Source of the DNA: CAYVSP01 sp964453655
Lineage (GTDB): Bacteria > Patescibacteriota > Saccharimonadia > Saccharimonadales > CAYVSP01
NCBI GenBank assembly: GCA_964453655.1
Contig: CAYVSP010000015.1
Coordinates: 1 to 19,906, forward strand
Length of the DNA: 19,906 nt
Direction: 5' to 3'
This document shows, in pieces, positions 6,904-14,901 of the stretch (positions within the stretch are counted from its first letter, which is position 1; the number at the start of each line of letters is the position of its first letter). Position numbers and translations under genes: made by a program. Under the pieces are notes generated by a model, which ran no database searches, had not been told where the DNA came from, and saw nothing but the letters and a program-made list of their open reading frames with translations.

Positions 6904-9900
6904 ATGACAGACGCACGTAGATCTGGAGGGCGACGTCGTTCAAGTGTACACGTCACCAAGAGTGGCAAGGAGATAAAGATACATCGCAATCTATTGGAGC
7001 GTTATGTATCCCACCGCGATAGCGTACAAAGAAACAAGGCTTCGCGGATGGCTGGCATGCCAAAAGACCGTCTGCACCGCTTCTTCTACCGCTTAGAGCC
7101 AAAACGTTTGTATCATTATTGGTTCAGTCGCGAGGGCGGGATCATGGCCCTCAAGATTTTGGGTATTAGCATTGCGGCCGGATTTATTCTATTGGTCGGT
7201 GTGTTCGCTTATTTCCGCAAGGACTTGCCCAATATTACTGACATTTCCGGTAATAATATCGGCGGCAGCGTACTTTATTACGATAAAACAGGCCAGACGC
7301 TACTATGGGAGGATGTTAACGGTGTAAAGCGTATTCCCGTTAAAGACGAAGACATCGCTCCTTCTGTTAAATTAGCAACCGTCGCCGTCGAAGATAAAGA
7401 CTTTTTCCATCATGGCGGTTTCGATGTCCGCGGCATTGCCCGAGCTGGCGTTAATGACGCGTTCGGCCATGGCGGCACGCAAGGCGGTTCGACTATTACG
7501 CAGCAGCTTGTACGCCTAACCCAAGCCAAGGTCGGCACACAACAGACTATCACCCGAAAGGTAAAAGAAGTAATCCTAGCTGTTGAGTTGGAGCGCTCGT
7601 ATTCTAAGACTCAAATCCTAACTGGCTACCTTAATACAGCGCCGTATGGCGGTATTGAATATGGCGTTGAAGCAGCTGCCCGCAACTATTTCCAGAAGTC
7701 AGCCAAAGATCTGACGCTTGACGAGTCAGCTATGTTGGCGGCTATCCCTAAATCACCAGGTATTTATTCGCCTTACAGCGAGAACTTTGACAAACAAGCT
7801 CTGACCAACAGACAGCACTACATCTTGGATCAAATGGTACAGCAGGGCATGATCAAGGCCAAGGATCGCGATGACGCAAGAAAGGTGGATACTGTGGCCA
7901 AAGTGCATGATCGCCCGACACATTACGCCGGCATAAGAGCACCTTACTTTGTGTTAGCTGCCAAGAAAGAACTGGAGGCCAAGTACACCGATACCGCCAA
8001 CCGCAGCGGCTGGAAAGTTATAACAACCGTCGACTTGAACCTCCAGAGTCTGGCCGAGAAAGCCGTCAGCGATAATACCGCTAATATGAAGTCGCATGGT
8101 GCTGATGAGGCCGCCTTTGTGGCCGAGGATGTAAAGACTGGTCAAATTGTGGCCTTAGTAGGCGGTGTTGACTTTAGTGATCCGGATCATGGCAAAATTA
8201 ACTATGCCCACGACACCTTTATCCCACCCGGATCAAGCTTTAAGCCATATGATTATGCCGCGTTAATAAACTTTAATAACAACGTTGGTGCAGGCTCAGT
8301 CTTATACGATTCTCAAGGTCCGATACCAGGTTATCCTTGTACTAAAAAAGGTCAGCCGCCACCAAAAGGCGACAGCAACTGCTTGCAAGACTACGACTTC
8401 CGTGACCCAGGACCATTGACGTTGCGCTATGCGCTGGGTGGTTCTCGTAATATCCCAGCTGTCAAAGCCATGCTTCAGACCGTGCCGACTGATTCAACGG
8501 CTTCGGTTAATAAAGTTATCGGAACAGCTTCCGCGATGATGGATAATCCTAATGCTAAGAATGCTTACCAATGCTATGAACAAGGTGATACCTCTTTTAC
8601 TAAACCGACACAATGTTATGGCGCCTCGGCTATTGGGGACGGCGCTTTCTTGCATCTAGATGACCACGTAAACGGATTGGCCACGCTGGCTCGTTTGGGC
8701 AGTGCTATTCCACGCACTTATATCTTAAAGATTAGTGATACGGGCGGTAAGACAATTGAGGAATGGAAACAACCACAAGGTAATCAGGTTATAAAGCAAG
8801 ATGCCGCTTATATTGTTGACGATATGGCTTCAGATCCGAATGCCAGCTATCTACCCGCCGGCTATTATAAATTTCATCGCTATAAGGGTTGGAACATGGC
8901 CGTTAAGACCGGTACCACCAATAATGGCTTTGATGGACTTATGACCAGTTGGTCTACCCAGTACGCCGCCGTTTCATGGGTTGGCTACCACACTCGTAAT
9001 CAACCGCTTCACGGCGCCATGGAGGTATTGACAGCGCCAATTACGCGCACCTGGATGCTTGGTGCACATGATGCGCTAAAAACTGCTCCCGTTAACTGGC
9101 AAAAACCTTCAGATATAAAGAGTAGTCCAGCCTTTGTAGTACGCAGCCATGTCGGTATAGGTTCGGTTGAACCAAGTCCAAGCAGTGATTTGTTTCCATC
9201 GTGGTATACAGGCAATGTCAAATCTAGCAATAATCAGGCTATCGATATCGTCTCCAACAAACTTGCAACCGACTGTACACCGGCGCGTGCCAAGAAAACA
9301 GGCGGCAATGCCGACTCTAATGCCTTTTCAATAGATATATTTGTGGCTGGTGGATCGGCCGCTTCAGCAAATACCAGCCAAAATGATGACGTACACCAGT
9401 GTAGCGATGCCAAACCTAGTATTGACGCCAACTATGATTCAGGCAGTAATAGAATAACTGCTGTCGTACATCAGGGAACCCATCCGCTGTCAAGCGATCA
9501 GTTCCCTGGCACCGTCAACTTCCTTATTAATGGACAGGTAGTCAAGTCCTTCGGTGTCACAGATGATGGGCAAACAATAACTTACGATTCGCCTCAGTCT
9601 GGTGACTTCACTGTCGAGGTGGTTGACAGCGTATTATACGATGGCCAGACTTCAGTTTCCGTCTCCGGAGGTGGCGGTGGTAACCCTTTAACCCTCAACG
9701 GGACAAGAAACACGGCCACTAAGGTAACTTTTTCTTGGAGCGGTGGGACGGGCCCCAATTTCACTGTAGTTAATGCAACTACAAGCGCTACATTATGTTC
9801 TAAAAATAATGGAGATACGTCTTGTGAAGCTAATTCTGCTCCGGTGGGAACAAAAGCTTACGTAACTGATTCAACTGGCAAAAAGTCTGATACTATTACT

Positions 9901-9909
9901 GTAAATTAA
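6904..9909 (+). CDS. Class A penicillin-binding protein (bifunctional transglycosylase/transpeptidase) with C-terminal beta-rich tail
   Basis: 1001 aa, a cell-wall synthase anchored in the membrane with its enzymes outside. Order: a very basic cytoplasmic head of about 80 residues, one membrane helix (about 83-103), the GT51 glycosyltransferase with catalytic Glu in VEDKDFF (E163) and GGSTITQQL (194-202), then a PBP transpeptidase with SSFK (444-447, nucleophile S444), SRN (514-516) and KTGT (668-671). All catalytic motifs are intact. After about residue 780 comes a Cys-containing linker, a beta-rich Ig-like segment (about 840-925), a glycine run and a second beta-rich segment to the end. The start at 6904 is the first possible one: a stop lies in frame at 6895. 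Its stop overlaps the convergent radA stop. Confidence 0.95.
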   Translation: MTDARRSGGRRRSSVHVTKSGKEIKIHRNLLERYVSHRDSVQRNKASRMAGMPKDRLHRFFYRLEPKRLYHYWFSREGGIMALKILGISIAAGFILLVGVFAYFRKDLPNITDISGNNIGGSVLYYDKTGQTLLWEDVNGVKRIPVKDEDIAPSVKLATVAVEDKDFFHHGGFDVRGIARAGVNDAFGHGGTQGGSTITQQLVRLTQAKVGTQQTITRKVKEVILAVELERSYSKTQILTGYLNTAPYGGIEYGVEAAARNYFQKSAKDLTLDESAMLAAIPKSPGIYSPYSENFDKQALTNRQHYILDQMVQQGMIKAKDRDDARKVDTVAKVHDRPTHYAGIRAPYFVLAAKKELEAKYTDTANRSGWKVITTVDLNLQSLAEKAVSDNTANMKSHGADEAAFVAEDVKTGQIVALVGGVDFSDPDHGKINYAHDTFIPPGSSFKPYDYAALINFNNNVGAGSVLYDSQGPIPGYPCTKKGQPPPKGDSNCLQDYDFRDPGPLTLRYALGGSRNIPAVKAMLQTVPTDSTASVNKVIGTASAMMDNPNAKNAYQCYEQGDTSFTKPTQCYGASAIGDGAFLHLDDHVNGLATLARLGSAIPRTYILKISDTGGKTIEEWKQPQGNQVIKQDAAYIVDDMASDPNASYLPAGYYKFHRYKGWNMAVKTGTTNNGFDGLMTSWSTQYAAVSWVGYHTRNQPLHGAMEVLTAPITRTWMLGAHDALKTAPVNWQKPSDIKSSPAFVVRSHVGIGSVEPSPSSDLFPSWYTGNVKSSNNQAIDIVSNKLATDCTPARAKKTGGNADSNAFSIDIFVAGGSAASANTSQNDDVHQCSDAKPSIDANYDSGSNRITAVVHQGTHPLSSDQFPGTVNFLINGQVVKSFGVTDDGQTITYDSPQSGDFTVEVVDSVLYDGQTSVSVSGGGGGNPLTLNGTRNTATKVTFSWSGGTGPNFTVVNATTSATLCSKNNGDTSCEANSAPVGTKAYVTDSTGKKSDTITVN

Positions 9910-11255
9910 TCTTTTTCGAGAAACCGATTTAAAGCATTACGCACACTTGTAACCGAATTTAGCACTGCTGGTTTCTTTCCTGAGCGCACGACCGGTCCTA
10001 TTGCACTATTAAAGCCAAGTTTTTTGGCCTCACTTAGACGTTTTTCCAGCTGCGGCACGTGGCGAACTTCACCGGATAAACCAACCTCGCCAAAGACTAC
10101 AGCATTTTTCTTGAGCTGCATACCCTTAGCAGCTGATGCGATAGCCATTACCACTGCCAAGTCTGCGGCTGGTTCGGTTATACGAATGCCGCCCACAATA
10201 TTTATGTAAATGTCTTGGTCGGCCAGACTGAGCTTAGTACGGCGCTCCAACATTGCTACTAGCAAATTAAGCCGGTTCAAGTCGTAACCGCTGGCTGCCC
10301 GCTTTGGATAACCGTAAGCTGTACGATTCACCAAAGCTTGTACTTCAACCAACAGCGGACGCGACCCCTCCATCGTTGCTAAAACAACTGAGCCATCGGT
10401 GATTTGTCGCTCCGCCAGTAATGCCCCGGACGGATTCTCGACTGGTTTTAGGCCTTCATCAACCATTTCAAAGATTCCAACCTCGTTAGTCGAACCAAAC
10501 CGGTTTTTAACACCGCGTAGTAACTTAAATCCGCCGTAGCGATCGCCCTCTAGCTGAAGCACCACATCAACCATATGCTCTAATAATTTGGGCCCGGCAA
10601 TCGAACCCTCTTTGGTAACATGGCCCACAATTACGAGGGCCGTATTGGACTGCTTGGCGGCGGCTGTTAATAACTGAGTACTGTTGGTGATCTGGCTTAT
10701 ACTGCCGGCTGCACTACTAACAGCTTGCAGACTGACAGTTTGGATTGAATCAACGACTACCAGTTTATAGTCGCCGCTGGCGATAGTAGTAGCAATGTCA
10801 TCGGCGCTGTTTGCAGTAGCCAGCTGCAGCTGCGACGCCTTAACGCCCAACCTTGAAGCGCGCAGGCCAATTTGGTGAGCTGATTCTTCACCGCTTATGT
10901 ATAAAACCGGTTTTTTTGCAGCCAGCCGCTGGGCAATTTGCAGAAGCAACGTACTTTTCCCTATGCCTGGTTGTCCGGCAATTAAGGTAACACTGCCTAG
11001 CACCAACCCACCGCCAAGCACCTCGTCAACGTCTTTGAGCCCAGTCTGTAAGCGGGCTTGCGTGTCCGTTTTAATAAGAGTGCTGACGTTACTGGATGGC
11101 AACACTTTGCCGTTTGCGCTAATACTGGCGGCGTCCACTTCAACTTGTTCTTGGAGCGTATTCCATTCGCCGCAGACATGACAGCGCCCGGACCAGGTAG
11201 CTGATACGGCCCCGCAGTTGTTACAAACAAATCTGGCAATTGACTTTTTAGACAT
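9906..11255 (-). CDS. radA: DNA repair protein RadA (Sms)
   Basis: 449 aa, full length. RadA is a RecA-related ATPase that drives branch migration during recombination and natural transformation. Visible parts: an N-terminal zinc finger C11-x2-C14...C25-x2-C28, Walker A GQPGIGKS (94-101), SGEES (121-125), the RadA-specific KNRFG motif (250-254), and a C-terminal Lon-protease-like domain (ALLAERQ...DLAVVMAIASAAKGM...GEVGLSGEVR). It is the last gene of the clpC operon, 21 nt after the HExxH protein gene. A TGC-TATAGT box in that gap may give it an extra promoter. Its stop (9906-9908) and the convergent penicillin-binding protein stop (9907-9909) share the TTAA palindrome. Confidence 0.97.
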   Translation of the reverse strand: MSKKSIARFVCNNCGAVSATWSGRCHVCGEWNTLQEQVEVDAASISANGKVLPSSNVSTLIKTDTQARLQTGLKDVDEVLGGGLVLGSVTLIAGQPGIGKSTLLLQIAQRLAAKKPVLYISGEESAHQIGLRASRLGVKASQLQLATANSADDIATTIASGDYKLVVVDSIQTVSLQAVSSAAGSISQITNSTQLLTAAAKQSNTALVIVGHVTKEGSIAGPKLLEHMVDVVLQLEGDRYGGFKLLRGVKNRFGSTNEVGIFEMVDEGLKPVENPSGALLAERQITDGSVVLATMEGSRPLLVEVQALVNRTAYGYPKRAASGYDLNRLNLLVAMLERRTKLSLADQDIYINIVGGIRITEPAADLAVVMAIASAAKGMQLKKNAVVFGEVGLSGEVRHVPQLEKRLSEAKKLGFNSAIGPVVRSGKKPAVLNSVTSVRNALNRFLEKD

Positions 11256-11264
11256 AGTTATTTA

Positions 11265-11273
11265 ACTATAGCA
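11265..11273 (-). promoter_or_regulatory. Candidate internal extended -10 for radA
   Basis: In the 21-nt gap upstream of radA the minus strand reads TTTGC-TATAGT, close to the extended -10 seen before the penicillin-binding protein gene and clpC. The predicted start falls within about 3 nt of the radA ATG, so the product would be nearly leaderless. No -35 was identified. Confidence 0.35.
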
Positions 11274-11276
11274 AAT

Positions 11277-12233
11277 TTATTGGGGTTGCAGCGTGGTCTG
11301 TCTGCTATCAATGGCTTGGAATAACTGTTTTTGTTGGACAGCTAACTGCTTATACTGGTCCAGCAAACTATTGTACTCAGCAATTTGCTGGTCGAGCTGT
11401 GCAACCTGGTTGTTGTAGGCTCTAACACGTACATTGAAGGCGTCTGCCTGGGCTTGGCTGGATATAGAAGCGCGATCACGGGCTAAAGCCGCTGCCTCTT
11501 GGCTTAGCTGTCCTTTCAGCTGGTCAATTGATGCTTTTAGACTGCTAAGCCGATTCTTGATTTGCTCAGCTTGATCGTTGATAGAAGTGAAAGCCGATTC
11601 ATACTTCTCAGAATAGGCGACAATTTGTTTTCTATCAGTAAAATAGCGTTTGTAGTAATCCTCTAGGGACGCAGGTAAATCACGAACTTCGGTGCCGAAT
11701 ATAGAATGCATTTCATTTACCACATCGTTGGGTTCACTTTTTTGATAGGCCGCCACAGTATCCTTGATACGTTGATCCTGTAGGCCATTTTGGTAGAAAT
11801 CCTGTAGCAGCCCGTTTACATAGTTCTTGTCTTTTGTACTTAAACGCTCATATAGAGCGTGTAAAGCTTCGTGTGCCGTCGTTACTTGCTCCACACCGGA
11901 CAGGCGGCTATCTGTCACGTCGAACACAAATATGCCGCGCTCATGGTCATGATAGCAGCCCAACACTATTGTCTGCTCACCACCGTTGTTCGGACAGCTC
12001 TGATTGAATAAATCGCGACCCTCAACAAGCGGATGATTAACGTAAAAAAGATGTTGGGTAGCTGGCGTCATCGTTGTGTCGGTTGTTAGCTGCACAACCG
12101 CCGCAGGAGGGGTATAGTTGCGTAACTGCCACCAGTCATAAAGCGCATAGCGCTCAAACCAGCCAACTGCAATGACAGTAATCAAACCTAAGCTAAACAG
12201 CCAACTGAGTGTGCGGCGCATCGTTGTTTTCAT
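11277..12233 (-). CDS. Membrane-anchored HExxH protein, putative extracytoplasmic zinc metallopeptidase with C-terminal coiled coil
   Basis: 318 aa; I do not recognise a named family. Residues 1-9 are basic and are followed by one hydrophobic helix (about 9-26) without a clear signal-peptidase site, so the protein is probably an N-in/C-out anchor. Two cysteines (C80, C93) could form a disulfide. The next region carries HEALH (121-125) in TTAHEALHALYERLS, a typical HExxH zinc-protease helix. Candidates for a third ligand are E174, H176 or E182 in NEMHSIFGTE. Residues about 205-310 are a heptad-like, Gln/Ala/Leu/Lys-rich coiled coil. It lies 22 nt after clpC and 21 nt before radA, so it probably shares the HrcA-controlled transcript, which would suit a role in envelope protein quality control. 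The gene is confident; protease activity is inferred from one motif. Confidence 0.7.
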   Translation of the reverse strand: MKTTMRRTLSWLFSLGLITVIAVGWFERYALYDWWQLRNYTPPAAVVQLTTDTTMTPATQHLFYVNHPLVEGRDLFNQSCPNNGGEQTIVLGCYHDHERGIFVFDVTDSRLSGVEQVTTAHEALHALYERLSTKDKNYVNGLLQDFYQNGLQDQRIKDTVAAYQKSEPNDVVNEMHSIFGTEVRDLPASLEDYYKRYFTDRKQIVAYSEKYESAFTSINDQAEQIKNRLSSLKASIDQLKGQLSQEAAALARDRASISSQAQADAFNVRVRAYNNQVAQLDQQIAEYNSLLDQYKQLAVQQKQLFQAIDSRQTTLQPQ

Positions 12234-12255
12234 GTACTAACTAAGTATATCGGAT

Positions 12256-14745
12256 TTAGCTGTCTTCAGTTGCCGCACTGTATACTAGTTCTTTGTCTTT
12301 GGCTACAACCTCAACAATATCGCCTTTGGCATAATTGTTATCGAGTAACTCCAAGGCAATATGATCTTCAATAGTATCCTGTAAAAGCCGACGCATTGGG
12401 CGAACGCCATTATGAGCGTCATATCCGTTTTCCAATAAATGCTGGCGCGCTGAAGGCGTAACTTCAAGCCCCAGTCCGTGCTTCACTAAACGCTGTTTGA
12501 GTTCTTCAATCTGTAGATCAAGGATCTTCAACACGTCTTTCTTGGTAAGTGCTCTGAAGACAATAATTTTGTCTATGCGGTTTAACAGCTCCGGCCGCAT
12601 GGTCTTTTTAAGCTCATCGAGTACTTTTTCTTTATTAGAGTTATGCAAATCAGCCAGGTCTTTCAAGTCGCTTGTAGCCGCGGCATGGAATCCTAAAGAG
12701 GCTTCTTTTTGTAGCTTTTCAGCGCCAACATTGCTGGTCATGATGATTATGGTATTGGTGAAGTCTATCTTACGCCCTTTGGAATCAGTTAACACGCCGT
12801 CTTCAAGAATTTGCAGCAGCATATTGAAGACCTCCGGATGAGCTTTTTCGATCTCATCAAATAACACCAAGCTATATGGTTGCCGACGAATTTTATCTGT
12901 TAATTGACCACCGTCATCATAACCGACATAACCAGCCGGTGCGCCCACTAAGCGCGCTACCGTATGCCGTTCGCCGAATTCACTCATGTCTATCTTGACC
13001 ATGGCGTCTGACGAACCAAAAAATTCACGGGCTAGTATTCGGGCCAATTCAGTTTTGCCCACGCCAGTCGGGCCGAGAAAGATGAACGAACCAATCGGCC
13101 GTTGACCGCCGCTAATGCCGGCGCGGTTACGACGAACTGCCTTAGCTACTGCACTAACAGCTTCGTCCTGGCCGATTACATATTTGCCAAGCTGTTTTTC
13201 TAAATTCAGTAAATATTTAGCCTCAGATCGGATAACCTTAGTCACTGGCACACCAGTCATTCGCGCTACAACTTCAGCCACATCGTCACTGTGCATAGTA
13301 AGCTTATTGGCGCTTTTGCCGGCAGCATGTAGCTTTTTTAGCTCTTCGTTGATTTGCGAAGCACGTTGCTTGTGCTCAGCTGCTTTGGCATAGTCTTCGG
13401 CGTCGCTGGCTTCATCCTTACGGGTATTTACCAGCTTGAGTTCTTTCTGTAGTCGCCGCACTTCTGGCGGAGTTTTGCCCTTGTCTACTCTTAAATAAGC
13501 GGCCGTTTCATCAAGTAAATCAATCGCTTTGTCGGGCATATAACGATCATTGACATAACGTTTAGCTAACGTGACAGTCTCGTCTAACACATCGTCACTG
13601 ACCTTGACGTTATGAAATGCTTCGTAATGCCGCCGAAGTCCCTTTAGGATAGAAAGTGTTTCTGGAACAGTTGCTTCTGGTACTTGGATAGGCTGGAAGC
13701 GGCGCTCCAGCGCAGCGTCTTTTTCTATGTGTTTGGTGTATTCGGCGGTGGTAGTAGCCCCAACGACCTGGATTTTACCGCGCGCCAGTGCCGGTTTTAA
13801 GATGTTGCCGGCGTCCATGGCGCCTTCGGCAGCGCCAGCGCCCACAATCAAGTGCAACTCATCTATAAAGACAATGGTTTTCTTATCGTTGTCGAGTTCA
13901 GCCATGACTTTCTTAAGCCGCTCCTCAAACTCGCCGCGGTATTTCGTTCCGGCAATCATACCGGCTAGATCGAGCATCATAATACGCTTATCCAGCAGAC
14001 TATCTGGTACGTCTTCAGCCACAATGCGCTGTGCCAAACCTTCAACAATAGCGGTTTTGCCGACACCAGGCTCGCCAATCAGCACCGGGTTGTTCTTGGT
14101 CCGGCGGTTCAAAATAGTGATTACACGGCGGATTTGGGCTTCACGGCCAACCACCGGATCGAGCTTACCTTCTTTAGCCTGCTGTGTTAGGTCAGTGCTA
14201 TAAAAATCAAGTGCAGTTTTGCGTTGTTTACGAATCGTACGCGTGCGGCTACTGCCCGTAGGCGCTTCGCCGTCTTCATATTGTTGGCGATTAAGAAATT
14301 GCTCGAGTTCATTAATCATCGCATCAACATCAACATTCATGTCTCTTAGCAGGGTTGTGGCGCGGGCATTCTTTTGAGTAAGAATACTGTAAAGTATGTG
14401 CTCTGTGCCGCAGAATTCCTGATTGAAATCCTGGGCAATGTCATAAGCCATTTTAAGAGTCAACTTAGCTGTTTCACTCAGTCCCTTGGCCCCTAGATTG
14501 ATAACAAGTGTTTTCGGGGTCAAGTTAAGCGCCAGGCGAGCTCTATCAAGTGTTACGCCGGCATTACCTAAAATCTTAGCCCCCATGCTTGAATCCTGCG
14601 CCAGCAAGCCGAGTAGTAAGTGCTCAGTGCCAATGTAGGCACTGCCAAAACTGCGGGCAATTGCATCGGCGTGCTTTAGACTAGCTAGCGCATTGTCTGT
14701 TAAGTGGTTCAAAAATTCCTGAAAATCAGGACTCTGTGGCATCAT
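12256..14745 (-). CDS. clpC: ATP-dependent Clp protease ATPase subunit ClpC
   Basis: 829 aa. A Hsp100 unfoldase that feeds proteins to ClpP. Domains: paired Clp_N repeats (about 10-150), AAA-1 with Walker A GEPGVGKT (224-231), Walker B IVFIDELH (291-298) and pore-loop Tyr in KYRGEFEERLK (Y269), a UVR-type linker (VRRLQKELKLVNTRKDEA, about 429-462) that marks ClpC rather than ClpA/ClpB, AAA-2 with Walker A GPTGVGKT (558-565), and an LGF tripeptide (684-686) at the position of the ClpP-docking loop. It is first in an operon with the HExxH protein and radA. Control is by a CIRCE operator over its promoter. The leader is about 110 nt and full of hairpins; an AAAGGA lies about 15 nt before the ATG, further than usual. 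Confidence 0.97.
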   Translation of the reverse strand: MMPQSPDFQEFLNHLTDNALASLKHADAIARSFGSAYIGTEHLLLGLLAQDSSMGAKILGNAGVTLDRARLALNLTPKTLVINLGAKGLSETAKLTLKMAYDIAQDFNQEFCGTEHILYSILTQKNARATTLLRDMNVDVDAMINELEQFLNRQQYEDGEAPTGSSRTRTIRKQRKTALDFYSTDLTQQAKEGKLDPVVGREAQIRRVITILNRRTKNNPVLIGEPGVGKTAIVEGLAQRIVAEDVPDSLLDKRIMMLDLAGMIAGTKYRGEFEERLKKVMAELDNDKKTIVFIDELHLIVGAGAAEGAMDAGNILKPALARGKIQVVGATTTAEYTKHIEKDAALERRFQPIQVPEATVPETLSILKGLRRHYEAFHNVKVSDDVLDETVTLAKRYVNDRYMPDKAIDLLDETAAYLRVDKGKTPPEVRRLQKELKLVNTRKDEASDAEDYAKAAEHKQRASQINEELKKLHAAGKSANKLTMHSDDVAEVVARMTGVPVTKVIRSEAKYLLNLEKQLGKYVIGQDEAVSAVAKAVRRNRAGISGGQRPIGSFIFLGPTGVGKTELARILAREFFGSSDAMVKIDMSEFGERHTVARLVGAPAGYVGYDDGGQLTDKIRRQPYSLVLFDEIEKAHPEVFNMLLQILEDGVLTDSKGRKIDFTNTIIIMTSNVGAEKLQKEASLGFHAAATSDLKDLADLHNSNKEKVLDELKKTMRPELLNRIDKIIVFRALTKKDVLKILDLQIEELKQRLVKHGLGLEVTPSARQHLLENGYDAHNGVRPMRRLLQDTIEDHIALELLDNNYAKGDIVEVVAKDKELVYSAATEDS

Positions 14746-14765
14746 ACTATATTCAACCCATCCTT

Positions 14766-14852
14766 TAGCGAAGTTTTTTAGTTCGCTACCCTATTATATC
14801 CTGCGGATATAATGAGCGATGCTCGGAAAATACGAACGAGTTCTTATTTTCC
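14766..14852 (-). promoter_or_regulatory. clpC 5' leader: chain of four consecutive stem-loops
   Basis: In the predicted untranslated leader, four hairpins follow each other almost without gaps: GGAAAATA/TATTTTCC (14825-14832/14845-14852, with inner GAAC/GTTC), GAGC/GCTC (14814-14817/14821-14824), ATTATATCC/GGATATAAT (14793-14801/14805-14813, 9 bp perfect, loop of 3) and TAGCGAA/TTCGCTA (14766-14772/14782-14788). None is followed by a U-run, so they are not terminators. The possible ribosome-binding AAGGA begins directly at the foot of the last stem. A role in mRNA stability or temperature-dependent translation is plausible but inferred. Confidence 0.55.
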
Positions 14853-14863
14853 TCCGCTTCTCC

Positions 14864-14891
14864 ATTATAGCAATTAGCACTCGCAGGTCAA
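14864..14891 (-). promoter_or_regulatory. clpC promoter (-35 TTGACC, 16 nt, TGC-TATAAT)
   Basis: On the minus strand TTGACC (14891-14886) is followed after 16 nt by TATAAT (14869-14864), preceded by the extended -10 TGC. Predicted transcription start is about 14857. The -35 box falls in the CIRCE loop and one CIRCE arm fills the spacer, so HrcA binding would block RNA polymerase directly. Confidence 0.88.
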
Positions 14892-14900
14892 GAGTGCTAA
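14874..14900. promoter_or_regulatory. CIRCE operator (HrcA binding site)
   Basis: TTAGCACTC, 9 nt, GAGTGCTAA: an exact match to the CIRCE consensus with perfect arms. CIRCE is the operator of the heat-shock repressor HrcA, normally found before groESL and hrcA-dnaK. Here it covers the clpC promoter. One base separates it from the stop codon of the upstream broken ORF. Confidence 0.97.
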
Positions 14901-14901
14901 T

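Noticed and set aside
13727..14203. 158-codon open frame opposite clpC, and similar frames opposite nusA, recG and radA
   Set aside because: They lie fully inside strongly conserved genes on the other strand, show low-complexity Ser/Thr/Arg-rich composition and have no start signals.
14874..14900. CIRCE palindrome as a terminator of the nusA operon
   Set aside because: It matches the operator consensus exactly and is not followed by a U-run in the minus direction.
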